A stretch of 64,000 nt of DNA from Pseudarthrobacter chlorophenolicus A6 (lineage in GTDB: Bacteria; Actinomycetota; Actinomycetes; Actinomycetales; Micrococcaceae), in the NCBI RefSeq assembly GCF_000022025.1, contig NC_011886.1, forward strand, positions 2,304,980 to 2,368,979, written 5' to 3'. This document shows positions 46,522 to 54,057 of the stretch, one piece after another; position 1 is the stretch's first letter; each line of letters opens with the position of its first letter. Position numbers and translations under genes: made by a program. The notes beneath the pieces were generated by a model, which saw only the letters and a list, made by a program, of their open reading frames with translations, made no database searches and had not been told where the DNA came from.

Positions 46522-47022
46522 ATGAACAACTCCAGCACCAACGGCGACGCCGGCCTGCCGCCGAGGAAAGTGCACCTCGCAGAGCAGCCGGTCGCCGTCG
46601 TCCGTGAACAGGTCCGCATGGATGAACTCCCGGAATTCTTCGGCCGCGCCTTCGCAAGTGTCATGGCGGCAGCGCAGCGGCAGGGAGCCGCCCCCGCCGG
46701 GCCGCCGTTCGCGCGCTACCACGGCATGCCCGGCGAAACGGTGGACGTTGAGGCCGGTTTCCCCATCGCCGGAGGGTTCACGACGGCCGATGGCGTCGAA
46801 GCTGGAACGCTGCCGGAAACCGATGCCCTGGAAGCGCTCCACAGCGGCCCCTACGACACCCTCCAGCACACATACGGAGCCATCCAGCAGCAGATGCAGG
46901 CTGACGGGCTCATCCCCGCCGACACCATGTGGGAGTACTACCTCAGCGACCCGGAGAAGGAACCGGACCCGGCCACGTGGCAGACCAGGGTCGTTTGGCC
47001 GGTAGCCGGCCGGACCGGCTAG
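46522..47022 (+). CDS. GyrI-like small-molecule binding domain protein
   Basis: A 166-residue GyrI/AraC effector-binding fold protein: VHLAEQPVAVVREQVRMDEL, FARYHGMPGETVDVEAGFPI, GVEAGTLPETDALEALHSGP and WEYYLSDPEKEPDPATWQTR. The YHG, VEAGFP and EALHSGPY landmarks are typical. It may bind or hydrolyse a small electrophile or drug. It starts 36 nt after Dos-like box H with no ribosome site, which fits a leaderless message. Confidence 0.88.
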   Translation: MNNSSTNGDAGLPPRKVHLAEQPVAVVREQVRMDELPEFFGRAFASVMAAAQRQGAAPAGPPFARYHGMPGETVDVEAGFPIAGGFTTADGVEAGTLPETDALEALHSGPYDTLQHTYGAIQQQMQADGLIPADTMWEYYLSDPEKEPDPATWQTRVVWPVAGRTG

Positions 47023-47082
47023 TTCACATCCGCGGATCCCGATGCCGGTCCCCGCCGGACAGCACCGCGCACCCGCGGAGGC

Positions 47083-47520
47083 CTAGGAGCGGCCCCCGCC
47101 CTCCGGCGTCGTACTCCGCTGTTCCAGAAGCGTCCGCAGCTCCTCCAGCAACTCAAGCTGCTGGCGGTTGATGGCCATCAGCCGGTCGATCTCCCCTTTG
47201 GACTGCATGTCCGTTTCAAGGTCGTGCCGTGCCATGGCAGCAGCTATCGCATCCTGCCGTTTGGCGGCGATGAGGAGGATGGCGCCCTGCAGGCCCGCCA
47301 GCATGGAGAGGAAGAGGTTCAGGAGGATATACGGGTACGGATCCCAGGCAGTGGCCGTCAGCAGGTAGGTATTCACGGCAGCCCACGCCGCCATGAAGGC
47401 CATGAAGAAACCCACGAATGTCCAGCTGCCCATCCCGTTCCGGAGGACGTCCGCCGCCCGTTCGCCACGGCTAAGGCCCTCCTTGTGCCGGGCGTGCCAC
47501 GTAGTTCTGCGCTCGCTCAT
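47083..47520 (-). CDS. DUF1003 membrane protein
   Basis: A 145-residue inner-membrane protein with two TM helices (WTFVGFFMAFMAAWAAVN and YPYILLNLFLSMLAGLQGA) and a C-terminal coiled coil (MSKGEIDRLMAINRQQLELL-like). The first landmark WTF..F...MAAW is typical of DUF1003. Function unknown. No Dos-like box precedes it. Confidence 0.9.
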   Translation of the reverse strand: MSERRTTWHARHKEGLSRGERAADVLRNGMGSWTFVGFFMAFMAAWAAVNTYLLTATAWDPYPYILLNLFLSMLAGLQGAILLIAAKRQDAIAAAMARHDLETDMQSKGEIDRLMAINRQQLELLEELRTLLEQRSTTPEGGGRS

Positions 47521-47631
47521 GAGCCAAGGGTATGCGTCAGCGTCAACAAATCGCCCTGCGGTGGGCCGCGCCAGATCGCGTGCGGCTCGCCGCTCCCCTG
47601 GCGGGGCCTGCCGGGCTGGGCCTGCCAGGCA

Positions 47632-49125
47632 TCAGAAGCTGGAAGAACTTCCGGAGCCCGAGAAGCTGCCACCGCTGCTTCCGTAACCGGTGGTGGTGCT
47701 TCCGCCGCCGCCCCGCGCCGAGCTGACACTGTTGAGGCCTGTGCTGAGCCCCGAGCTGAAGGCCGCGACGTTGAAGAAGTGGTAGGACGGGTAGACGGTT
47801 CCGAGGATGCTGGGCTCATAGGTCCGGCGCTGGCTGCGCCCCAGTCCGTCCTGGGCTGTCTCCATTTGCTGGCGCATGAGTTTCGCTTCGCGTTCGTTTT
47901 TCGCAAAGCCGGCTATGACCGTTGAGGCATGGTTCTCCAAAAGCCCGGCCAGCCTGCTGCGTGCCTCATTGAGGCGGTCCAGCGCCGTTTCGGGGGTGAT
48001 CCGTTCCTCGGCCAGTTCCGCCGTCCACCCCTCGATGTCCCGCAGGCTGTGGTCCCGGAAGGACCGCAGTGCAGCGGCGGTGGCGGAGTCGCCCTGGCCG
48101 TGGTGCTTGGTCAGCAGCTGTTCCAGCCCGGACAGGTCGCTGCGTAAGGGCGCAAGCTGCCGGTCCCAGGCGGCGGGCCAGGTGGCGGCCCGGTTGAGGA
48201 AGGCGTTCGTGTCCGCGATAACGTCATCGAGGGCATCGAGCTCGGTGGCGGCATCGGCGTACTCGCGGGTGATTTTGAGGTTCCCGCGGCGGCCCAGCGA
48301 GCGCTGGCTGAGCGCATGGACCTTGTTGGAAAGGTCAGTGGCGGCGGTGTACCGGTTCAGGAACGTGCGGTGCTTTTCCAGGACCTGGCTGCCGTAGCGT
48401 GAGGATTCCGGGATGGTCCGTGCGTTGAGCTCCGTGACGTCCAGATCCATACTGACGCTGGCGTAGCTCCGGTCCCCGCGCTCAATTTCCTTGCGGCTGG
48501 CGGACCTGGTCACGGTCCGGACAATCAGCCAGGCGCCGGCGCCCAGGGCGGCGATCCCGCCGCTGACCCAGGCTGTGACCAGGAAGGCAGCCGACTGGTA
48601 CCACGGCTGGTTGATCAGCTGCGCGGCACGCCGGACCCCGGCGATGGTGCCGTCGGTCCACTGGGCGTCCCGGAACAGTTCCTTCGTGGCGTCCTGGATG
48701 TCGCCGCGCTGCTCAAGCGACACCTTGCGGTCTTCACCCATGTACGTCCCCACGTGGCGGCCCACGGGGTCCAGCGCAAAGATGAACAGCCCGTCCGCCC
48801 ACTTCTGCCCGTCTGCGCTGATCCAGTCAGGATGCTCGGTGCGGGCGAACCGGAGCACTTCCTCATTGAGGTTGTCTTCGGCCCGCCCGTTGTAGGTGTA
48901 GACCGCTACGGTGGTGGGCTCGTGGAAGTCCATCGCTTCAACAGCCGGGACCAGGGTGTTCCGGTCAAGCACTCCGGCGGTGTCCTCAACCACCACGGAT
49001 GACGGCGGAACCGCGAGCGCAGGGGCTGCGTTGCCCAGCATCAACGCGGCCAGGAACAGCAGCAGGCCTGCCATCCTTGGCACGGCTTCCCGACGCCGGG
49101 AAGTGTCTTCTATTGTCAGCGGCAT
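47632..49125 (-). CDS. DUF5129-type membrane protein with Gly/Ser tail
   Basis: A 497-residue protein with a signal or anchor helix (AGLLLFLAALMLGNAAPALA), an exported TPM-like region (DTAGVLDRNTLVPAVEAM ... GTYMGEDRKV), a TM helix (FLVTAWVSGGIAALGAGAWL), a cytoplasmic helical region and a low-complexity Gly/Ser/Phe tail ending in SGSGSSSSF. It matches the actinobacterial DUF5129 layout; function unknown. ATG 49125 is preferred as the signal helix soon follows and a GGGGGA precedes it. Confidence 0.8.
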   Translation of the reverse strand: MPLTIEDTSRRREAVPRMAGLLLFLAALMLGNAAPALAVPPSSVVVEDTAGVLDRNTLVPAVEAMDFHEPTTVAVYTYNGRAEDNLNEEVLRFARTEHPDWISADGQKWADGLFIFALDPVGRHVGTYMGEDRKVSLEQRGDIQDATKELFRDAQWTDGTIAGVRRAAQLINQPWYQSAAFLVTAWVSGGIAALGAGAWLIVRTVTRSASRKEIERGDRSYASVSMDLDVTELNARTIPESSRYGSQVLEKHRTFLNRYTAATDLSNKVHALSQRSLGRRGNLKITREYADAATELDALDDVIADTNAFLNRAATWPAAWDRQLAPLRSDLSGLEQLLTKHHGQGDSATAAALRSFRDHSLRDIEGWTAELAEERITPETALDRLNEARSRLAGLLENHASTVIAGFAKNEREAKLMRQQMETAQDGLGRSQRRTYEPSILGTVYPSYHFFNVAAFSSGLSTGLNSVSSARGGGGSTTTGYGSSGGSFSGSGSSSSF

Positions 49126-49246
49126 CCGTGTCCCCCATCGAAATTGTCCTGGTCCATTCGTATCAGCGGGCAACACTCCTGGCCAGCGGGAAGAGAACCT
49201 CCGGGGGCCAGGTTCAAGCGTCACCCGGTTCCGTCCGGCGCTTCCA

Positions 49247-49260
49247 GGGTCCTTGGTCCT
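49247..49260 (+). promoter_or_regulatory. Dos-like box I, upstream site
   Basis: GGGTCCTTGGTCCT fits GGGnCYTWRGnCCC at all but the last position. It lies 50 bp upstream of box J, centre to centre, and has no good -10 of its own, so it may be an auxiliary site for cooperative binding. Confidence 0.55.
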
Positions 49261-49296
49261 GCAGCGTCACGTGGCCTGGATATGGAGCGGATGCCC

Positions 49297-49339
49297 GGGT
49301 CCTAAGACCCTTTGCGCGGAAGGGCCGGTCTTCCATGCT
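49297..49339 (+). promoter_or_regulatory. Dos-like box J with -10, alcohol dehydrogenase promoter
   Basis: GGGTCCTAAGACCC (49297-49310), 23 nt, CATGCT (49334-49339). The box is nearly identical to box E. The start codon is about 115 nt further, so this message has a leader, with an AAGGA ribosome site. Confidence 0.72.
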
Positions 49340-49455
49340 TAAGGCCCCGGACGCGTCCTTTCCCGCAGTCAAGGACGTGCGCGTCGCAGGCGGTCCGCGC
49401 ATCGGCCCACCAGCGCGCGATTCGGTGACGCACCCCCCAACAGCAAGGACCAGAG

Positions 49456-50511
49456 ATGAAAGCGCTTGTTTATGGCGGCCCCGGTAAGAAGTCCTGGACG
49501 GATGTGCCGGACCCTGCCATCCGGAACCCCGGCGACGCGATCGTCAGGGTGGACACCACCACCATCTGCGGGACGGACCTGCATATCCTCAAAGGGGACG
49601 TGCCTGCCGTGCAGGAGGGCCGGATCCTTGGGCACGAGGGCGCCGGCACCATCACCGAGGTGGGCTCATCCGTTAGCAGCCTCAAGCCCGGGGACCGGGT
49701 AATCATCTCCTGTATTAAGTCCTGCGGCCACTGCGCCAACTGCAGGGCCGGCCTGTACTCGCATTGCCTCGGTGACGAGGGCGCCCCGGGGATCGGCTGG
49801 ATCTTCGGCCACCTGATTGACGGGACGCAGGCGGAGTACGTCCGGGTGCCGTATGCGGAGAATTCGCTGCACCTCTTGCCGGCCGGAGTCAGCGACGAGC
49901 AGGCCGTCATGCTCTCGGACATTTTTCCCACGGGCTTCGAAATCGGCGTCCAGTACGGCCGGGTGAAGCCCGGCGACACTGTGGCTGTGGTGGGGGCAGG
50001 GCCGGTGGGTTTGGCGGCAATTGCCACGGCCGGGCTCTATGGCGCCGCGGGCATCATCGCGGTGGACCTGGACCGGAACCGGCTGGAGCAGTCCCGCAGC
50101 TTCGGCGCCACACACGTGGTGGTGTCCTCAGACGCCGACTGGAAGAGCCAGGTGCTCTCGCACACGGACGGGCTGGGCGTGGACGTGGCCATTGAGGCCG
50201 TGGGCATTCCAGCGACTTTCGACATGTGCACCGAGATTGTCCGCCCGGGCGGCAACGTGGCCAACGTGGGCGTGCACGGCAAGCCGGTGGAGCTGCACCT
50301 GGAACGGCTGTGGATCCAGAACATCAATGTCAGCATGGGCCTCGTCAACGCCAACACCACCCCCATGCTCCTGCGCCTGGTGGCCCAGAAGAAGCTGCCG
50401 GCGGAGAAGTTCGCCACCCACCACTTCGGGTTCGACCAGTTCATGGACGCGTACGACACGTTCAGCCGGGCGGCCGAGACCGGAGCCCTGAAGGTGGTCA
50501 TTGCCCGGTGA
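49456..50511 (+). CDS. Zinc-dependent alcohol dehydrogenase family protein
   Basis: A 351-residue medium-chain dehydrogenase. Catalytic zinc ligands are in ICGTDLHILKG (Cys) and LGHEGAGTI (His-Glu), the structural zinc cysteines in CGHCANCRAGLYSHC, and the NAD fold in VAVVGAGPVGLAAI with ITAVDLD-like IIAVDLDRNR selecting NAD. It reduces or oxidises a short alcohol/aldehyde; a fermentative role would fit the island. It ends with a strong terminator. Confidence 0.94.
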   Translation: MKALVYGGPGKKSWTDVPDPAIRNPGDAIVRVDTTTICGTDLHILKGDVPAVQEGRILGHEGAGTITEVGSSVSSLKPGDRVIISCIKSCGHCANCRAGLYSHCLGDEGAPGIGWIFGHLIDGTQAEYVRVPYAENSLHLLPAGVSDEQAVMLSDIFPTGFEIGVQYGRVKPGDTVAVVGAGPVGLAAIATAGLYGAAGIIAVDLDRNRLEQSRSFGATHVVVSSDADWKSQVLSHTDGLGVDVAIEAVGIPATFDMCTEIVRPGGNVANVGVHGKPVELHLERLWIQNINVSMGLVNANTTPMLLRLVAQKKLPAEKFATHHFGFDQFMDAYDTFSRAAETGALKVVIAR

Positions 50512-50535
50512 ACCCCGCCCGGAGCTGAACACAGG

Positions 50536-50571
50536 AAACGCCGCGGACCGTGGGTACGGTCCGCGGCGTTT
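50536..50571. terminator. Bidirectional terminator
   Basis: A 16-bp perfect stem, AAACGCCGCGGACCGT and its complement, with a 4-nt loop. It lies between the convergent alcohol-dehydrogenase and flotillin-like genes and has short A/T runs on both sides. Confidence 0.9.
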
Positions 50572-50586
50572 GAGGGATGGCGGTGA

Positions 50587-52137
50587 CTAGTCCTGCCCGG
50601 GGCCCTGCGGTGTGGCCTGCTCCGGCGACTTGCCGTTGCCTGCTGAACCAACGGACGTCGCGGACGTGCCGGCTGTTGGCGTTGCCGACGTCTGGCCGAA
50701 GCCCTTCAGCATCTGGATGACGTCAAAGCCGGTGGTGTCCTTGAGGAGCTGGGCTGTTTCGTGCACGCCCGAGGAGACGTTCCTGCTCACCTGTCCGGCG
50801 CCGTCGTTCGAGATGACCGTCATGTTGCTGATGGCACCCATCGGGGCCGCGATTTCCTTCGCGATGGACGGCAGGACTTCCAGCAGCTTGTTCAGGATGG
50901 CTGCCTCGTTGAACTCGCTGTACGCCTTGGCCTGGGCTTCGATGGCTTCCGCTTCGGCCTTGCCCCGCAGTCCGATGACATCCGCTTCGGCAATACCCTG
51001 CGACTTGGTGACTTCCGCCTCGGCCAGGCCGCGGATCTTGTTGATCTCCGTTTCCGCGTTTCCCTTGGCCGTGTTGGCGGCAGCCAGCGCCTGGGCTTCC
51101 ACCTCGTTGCCGGCAGCCCGCAGTTTCCTGGTTTCCAGTTCGGCGGCTGCCTCCACCTTGGTTGCTTCGGAGATCCGGGTACGGCGGGACACATCCGCTG
51201 CAGCTTCCGTTTCCACCTTGTACTTGGCGGCATCGGCGGGCTTGCGGACCTCGATGTCGAGTTCCTTTTCACGGAGTTCCGCCTGGCGTGCCACCACCTG
51301 CTGGTTCTTCAGGATGATCGCTTCCTGCTGGTCAGCCTGGGCCAGCGGCCCGGCAGCATCGGCCTCAGCCTGGCGGGCATCGGTTTCCTGCTTGAGTTCG
51401 GCGCGGCGGAGCGCCAGCTTCTGCTCCGCCTCAGCCGTCTTCTGGTCCGCAAGGGCTTTCGCCTCCGCGGCCTCGCGCTGCGAATTGGCCTCGGCGATGC
51501 TCGCGTTCCGGGCCACCAGCGCAGCTTCGGGACGCCCCAGGTTCTTCAGGTAGCCGCCGGTATCGTCCACGGACTTGATCTGGAAGGTGTCGATCACCAG
51601 GCCCTGGTTGGTCATGGAGTGTTCGGCCTCCTCCTTGACGGAGGCCGCGAACTGCGCGCGGTCCTTGATGATCGCATCAACGCTCAGCGTGCCGACGATC
51701 GAGCGCAGGGAGCCAGACAGGGTTTCCTGCGTGTAGTGGTCAATGGCGTCCTGCTGGTCCAGGAACCGCTGGGCGGCCTTGCGGACCGAAACCTTGTCGC
51801 CCCCGACCTTGACCTGGGCAACACCAGTCAGCTTGAGCTGGATGCCGTTGTTCGAAATGGCCTCGATGGTCACCTCAACCTGGCGCGAGGACAGCGAGAT
51901 GTGGCTGACGCGCTCGGTGATGGGATTGACGAATGCCCTGTTGTTGATGATGACCCGCGACTGGTCATCGGAAGTTTCGTTCGTTGTGTTCGGATCGCTC
52001 TTGCCGGTAATCAGCATCGCCTCGTTGGGCTTGGCGAACCGGATGCTCTTGGTATAGAAAATGAATCCGGCGATGAGCAGCACCACCACTGCAGCTGCGG
52101 CGATCAGGACGATCACCATGGTTCCCCCAATAATCAT
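50587..52137 (-). CDS. Flotillin-like SPFH domain protein
   Basis: A 516-residue membrane-scaffold protein. One N-terminal TM helix (MVIVLIAAAAVVVLLIAGFIF) is followed by the SPFH/band-7 domain (to about residue 220), a long Ala/Glu-rich coiled coil with AEA repeats (about 225-430), and a low-complexity Ser/Gly/Thr tail. It probably organises membrane microdomains like FloT. ATG 52137 or 52119 may start it; both follow G-rich sites. It is isolated, with IclR 134 bp upstream. Confidence 0.93.
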   Translation of the reverse strand: MIIGGTMVIVLIAAAAVVVLLIAGFIFYTKSIRFAKPNEAMLITGKSDPNTTNETSDDQSRVIINNRAFVNPITERVSHISLSSRQVEVTIEAISNNGIQLKLTGVAQVKVGGDKVSVRKAAQRFLDQQDAIDHYTQETLSGSLRSIVGTLSVDAIIKDRAQFAASVKEEAEHSMTNQGLVIDTFQIKSVDDTGGYLKNLGRPEAALVARNASIAEANSQREAAEAKALADQKTAEAEQKLALRRAELKQETDARQAEADAAGPLAQADQQEAIILKNQQVVARQAELREKELDIEVRKPADAAKYKVETEAAADVSRRTRISEATKVEAAAELETRKLRAAGNEVEAQALAAANTAKGNAETEINKIRGLAEAEVTKSQGIAEADVIGLRGKAEAEAIEAQAKAYSEFNEAAILNKLLEVLPSIAKEIAAPMGAISNMTVISNDGAGQVSRNVSSGVHETAQLLKDTTGFDVIQMLKGFGQTSATPTAGTSATSVGSAGNGKSPEQATPQGPGQD

Positions 52138-52270
52138 GTCTCCCCTTATTCACATGTTGAATTTCTCCAGTCACTTTACGTGCCAAAGCGTGCGACGGGA
52201 ATCCTGCCCGTGCGGCGGCAGGTCTCGGGTTGTCGCTGAGGGACTGCCAGGACGTACGACGGCGGGCAGA

Positions 52271-53083
52271 CTAGCGGATGCCGGCGGCACGCAGGGTACG
52301 TGCCAGTTCAGCGGCCGCAGACTGGAGCGTGGCCACGGTCTCAGCGAGGACGTCATCAGTGGCCAGTTCGACCGGAATCGAACAGCTCATGGCGTCCGTT
52401 CCCGGAATGCGGTACGGGACCACGACGCTGACGCAGCAGAGCCCCACGGTATTCTGCTCCCATTCCACCGCGTGCCCCGTCTTCCGGAATTCGGCCAGTT
52501 CGGTTTGCAGGGCGTCGAAGCCGGTTACTGTCTTGGGCGTCAACTGGGCGTAGGGGCCCGGTCCAAGCCGCTGCCGCACCTCATCGTCGGTGTACTCGGA
52601 GAGGATTGCCTTGCCCAGCGCCGTCACCTGCGCGGGCAGCTTGCGGCCAACGCGCGATGAGAGCCTGCGGCGGTCTACCGCCTGGCGCGTCGCCAAGTAG
52701 ATGACGTCGGAGCGGTCCAGCCGGGCATAGTGGGTGGTGAAGCTGGTTGCATTGCGCACTTTTTCGAGGATGCCGGAGACGTGCTCCATGACGGGATCCC
52801 GGTCAAGGTAGGCCGTACCGCAGAGGAGCGCGTGCGTACCGATCCGGTAGGCGCCTTCCGGGGTCTGCTCGATCCAGTTCAGTTCAAGCAGCGTCAGCAG
52901 CAGCCAGTGCAGGCTGGAGCGGGGGTACCCGGTCAGCTTGAAGATCTCCGCCGTGGTCAGCGGCTGTGGCGCGGCCGCCACGAGTTCGAGGATCGCTATG
53001 GTCCGCTCAGCCGACTTGACCAGTTTCACGTCGCCGCCGGAAGTCTCCGCCCGCGCACCGTCCTGTATATCGAGCGACGCCAT
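52271..53083 (-). CDS. IclR family transcriptional regulator
   Basis: A 270-residue regulator with an N-terminal winged helix (about 22-90; LTTAEIFKLTGYPRSSLHWL) and the IclR effector domain (RRLSSRVGRKLPAQVTALGK, TVGLCCVSVVVPYRIPG). It follows the uronate-dehydrogenase-like gene by 40 bp on the same strand, so the two likely share a transcript. It is the best candidate for the factor acting at the inverted repeat 54002-54017. Confidence 0.94.
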   Translation of the reverse strand: MASLDIQDGARAETSGGDVKLVKSAERTIAILELVAAAPQPLTTAEIFKLTGYPRSSLHWLLLTLLELNWIEQTPEGAYRIGTHALLCGTAYLDRDPVMEHVSGILEKVRNATSFTTHYARLDRSDVIYLATRQAVDRRRLSSRVGRKLPAQVTALGKAILSEYTDDEVRQRLGPGPYAQLTPKTVTGFDALQTELAEFRKTGHAVEWEQNTVGLCCVSVVVPYRIPGTDAMSCSIPVELATDDVLAETVATLQSAAAELARTLRAAGIR

Positions 53084-53123
53084 CAGCGCTCCCCCTTCCG
53101 CCGCGATCCGGGCCTGGTGAACC

Positions 53124-53957
53124 TCATTTGGCTGCCAGGGCCGGGTAGTTGTCCATCCCTACCTTATGGCCGCTGCCGGCCCATGCTCCCCCAAGCAGCG
53201 CGGCGAAACCGTCCTCCGTGGCGGTGTCGATACCGGCAGCGAACACTTCGGCATCGTCCTGCGGCTCGAATCCTATGGCGCGGCCCGCTTCCAGGTTGGC
53301 CCATCCGCGAGTATTCGCCGACACCGCCCAGACCACGTGATGGCCCGGAGCACCCCTGTCACTGAGGGTGGCCTGCACCAGGCGGAACGAATCCGCAGGG
53401 GACAGCCACGAGCCCAGCGACCGCAGGTTGCCCGGCCGTTCACCGCCCGTACCAATCCGTGCGCTGACCACTTTCATGCCGAACTTGTCGGCGTAAAGGC
53501 TCCCCAGCGCCTCCATCGCCGCTTTGCTGACGCCGTAGTAGGTGTCCGGACGCGGGCTAAGCACCGCGTCCCGTGCGGCGGCGGCCGTCGGGTGGAACCC
53601 GACGGCGTGCGTGGAGCTCGCAAGGAGGACGCGTTCGACGCCGTTGCGCCGTGCCGCTTCGAGGGTCACCTGGGTGCCGGTGATGTTCGTCAGCACGATC
53701 TCCTCCCAGGTCTTTTCACGGTGAAGTCCGCCCAGGTGCACCACGGCGGCGACTCCCTCCAGTGCGGCGTTCATGAATGCGGGGTCCGTCACCGAGCCGA
53801 CGTGCATCGACTCGTTCTCCAGCAGCCGGGGAGCTTGTGCCAGGTCCAGGAGCCGGACGGCGTAGCCGGCTTCCGCAAGGTAAGGCCGCAGCAGCGTGGC
53901 CATCATTCCGGCGCCTCCGGTAATGGCGATGTGGGCGCCCGTGGATTCTACGGACAA
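53124..53957 (-). CDS. Uronate dehydrogenase-like NAD(P) oxidoreductase
   Basis: Likely oxidises D-glucuronate or galacturonate to the aldaro-lactone. The 277-residue extended SDR has ITGGAGMMATLLRPYL (dinucleotide loop), VVHLGGLHREKTWEEI, LLASSTHAVGFHP (catalytic Ser) and YYGVSKAAMEALGSLY (Tyr-x3-Lys), and VVWAVSANTRGW, all matching uronate dehydrogenase order. TTG at 53957 is taken as start, after GGAGG; the frame opens further but runs into the divergent promoter. Glucarate dehydratase in the divergent operon is the next step of the same pathway. Confidence 0.83.
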   Translation of the reverse strand: MSVESTGAHIAITGGAGMMATLLRPYLAEAGYAVRLLDLAQAPRLLENESMHVGSVTDPAFMNAALEGVAAVVHLGGLHREKTWEEIVLTNITGTQVTLEAARRNGVERVLLASSTHAVGFHPTAAAARDAVLSPRPDTYYGVSKAAMEALGSLYADKFGMKVVSARIGTGGERPGNLRSLGSWLSPADSFRLVQATLSDRGAPGHHVVWAVSANTRGWANLEAGRAIGFEPQDDAEVFAAGIDTATEDGFAALLGGAWAGSGHKVGMDNYPALAAK

Positions 53958-53971
53958 GATTCCTCCAGTTG

Positions 53972-54017
53972 TTGACAGCCTGTGATCCTGATCATACTCT
54001 CGTGAAGTACGTTTCAC
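53972..54017 (+). promoter_or_regulatory. Importer promoter with KdgR-like operator
   Basis: TTGACA (53972-53977) and CATACT (53993-53998) make a promoter, 15 bp apart, followed at once by GTGAA-GTACGT-TTCAC (54002-54017), a perfect 5-bp inverted repeat. It resembles KdgR-type (IclR family) operators with a TGAA...TTCA core. Its place after the -10 fits repression of the importer operon, relieved by a uronate signal. Confidence 0.6.
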
Positions 54018-54057
54018 ATAGTAACAGGCATTCATATATGTAAAAAGGAGAATCAGA

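Larger units (their letters stand above)
49126..49455. other. 330-bp intergenic region with Dos-like sites
   Basis: Between the divergent DUF5129 and alcohol-dehydrogenase genes. It holds boxes I and J (listed apart) and a partial CTTAAGGCCCC element at 49338-49348. No gene or RNA is seen in the rest. Confidence 0.7.

Noticed and set aside
49338..49348. Third Dos-like box (CTTAAGGCCCC)
   Set aside because: Only a half-site; its left half does not match, so it is only noted within the intergenic entry.
49335..49485. Short open frame starting at ATG 49335
   Set aside because: Lies in the ADH leader, has no ribosome site and runs out of frame into the ADH gene.
50761..52239. 492-codon open frame opposite the flotillin gene
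   Set aside because: Leu/Gly-rich antisense shadow of the coiled-coil repeat region.
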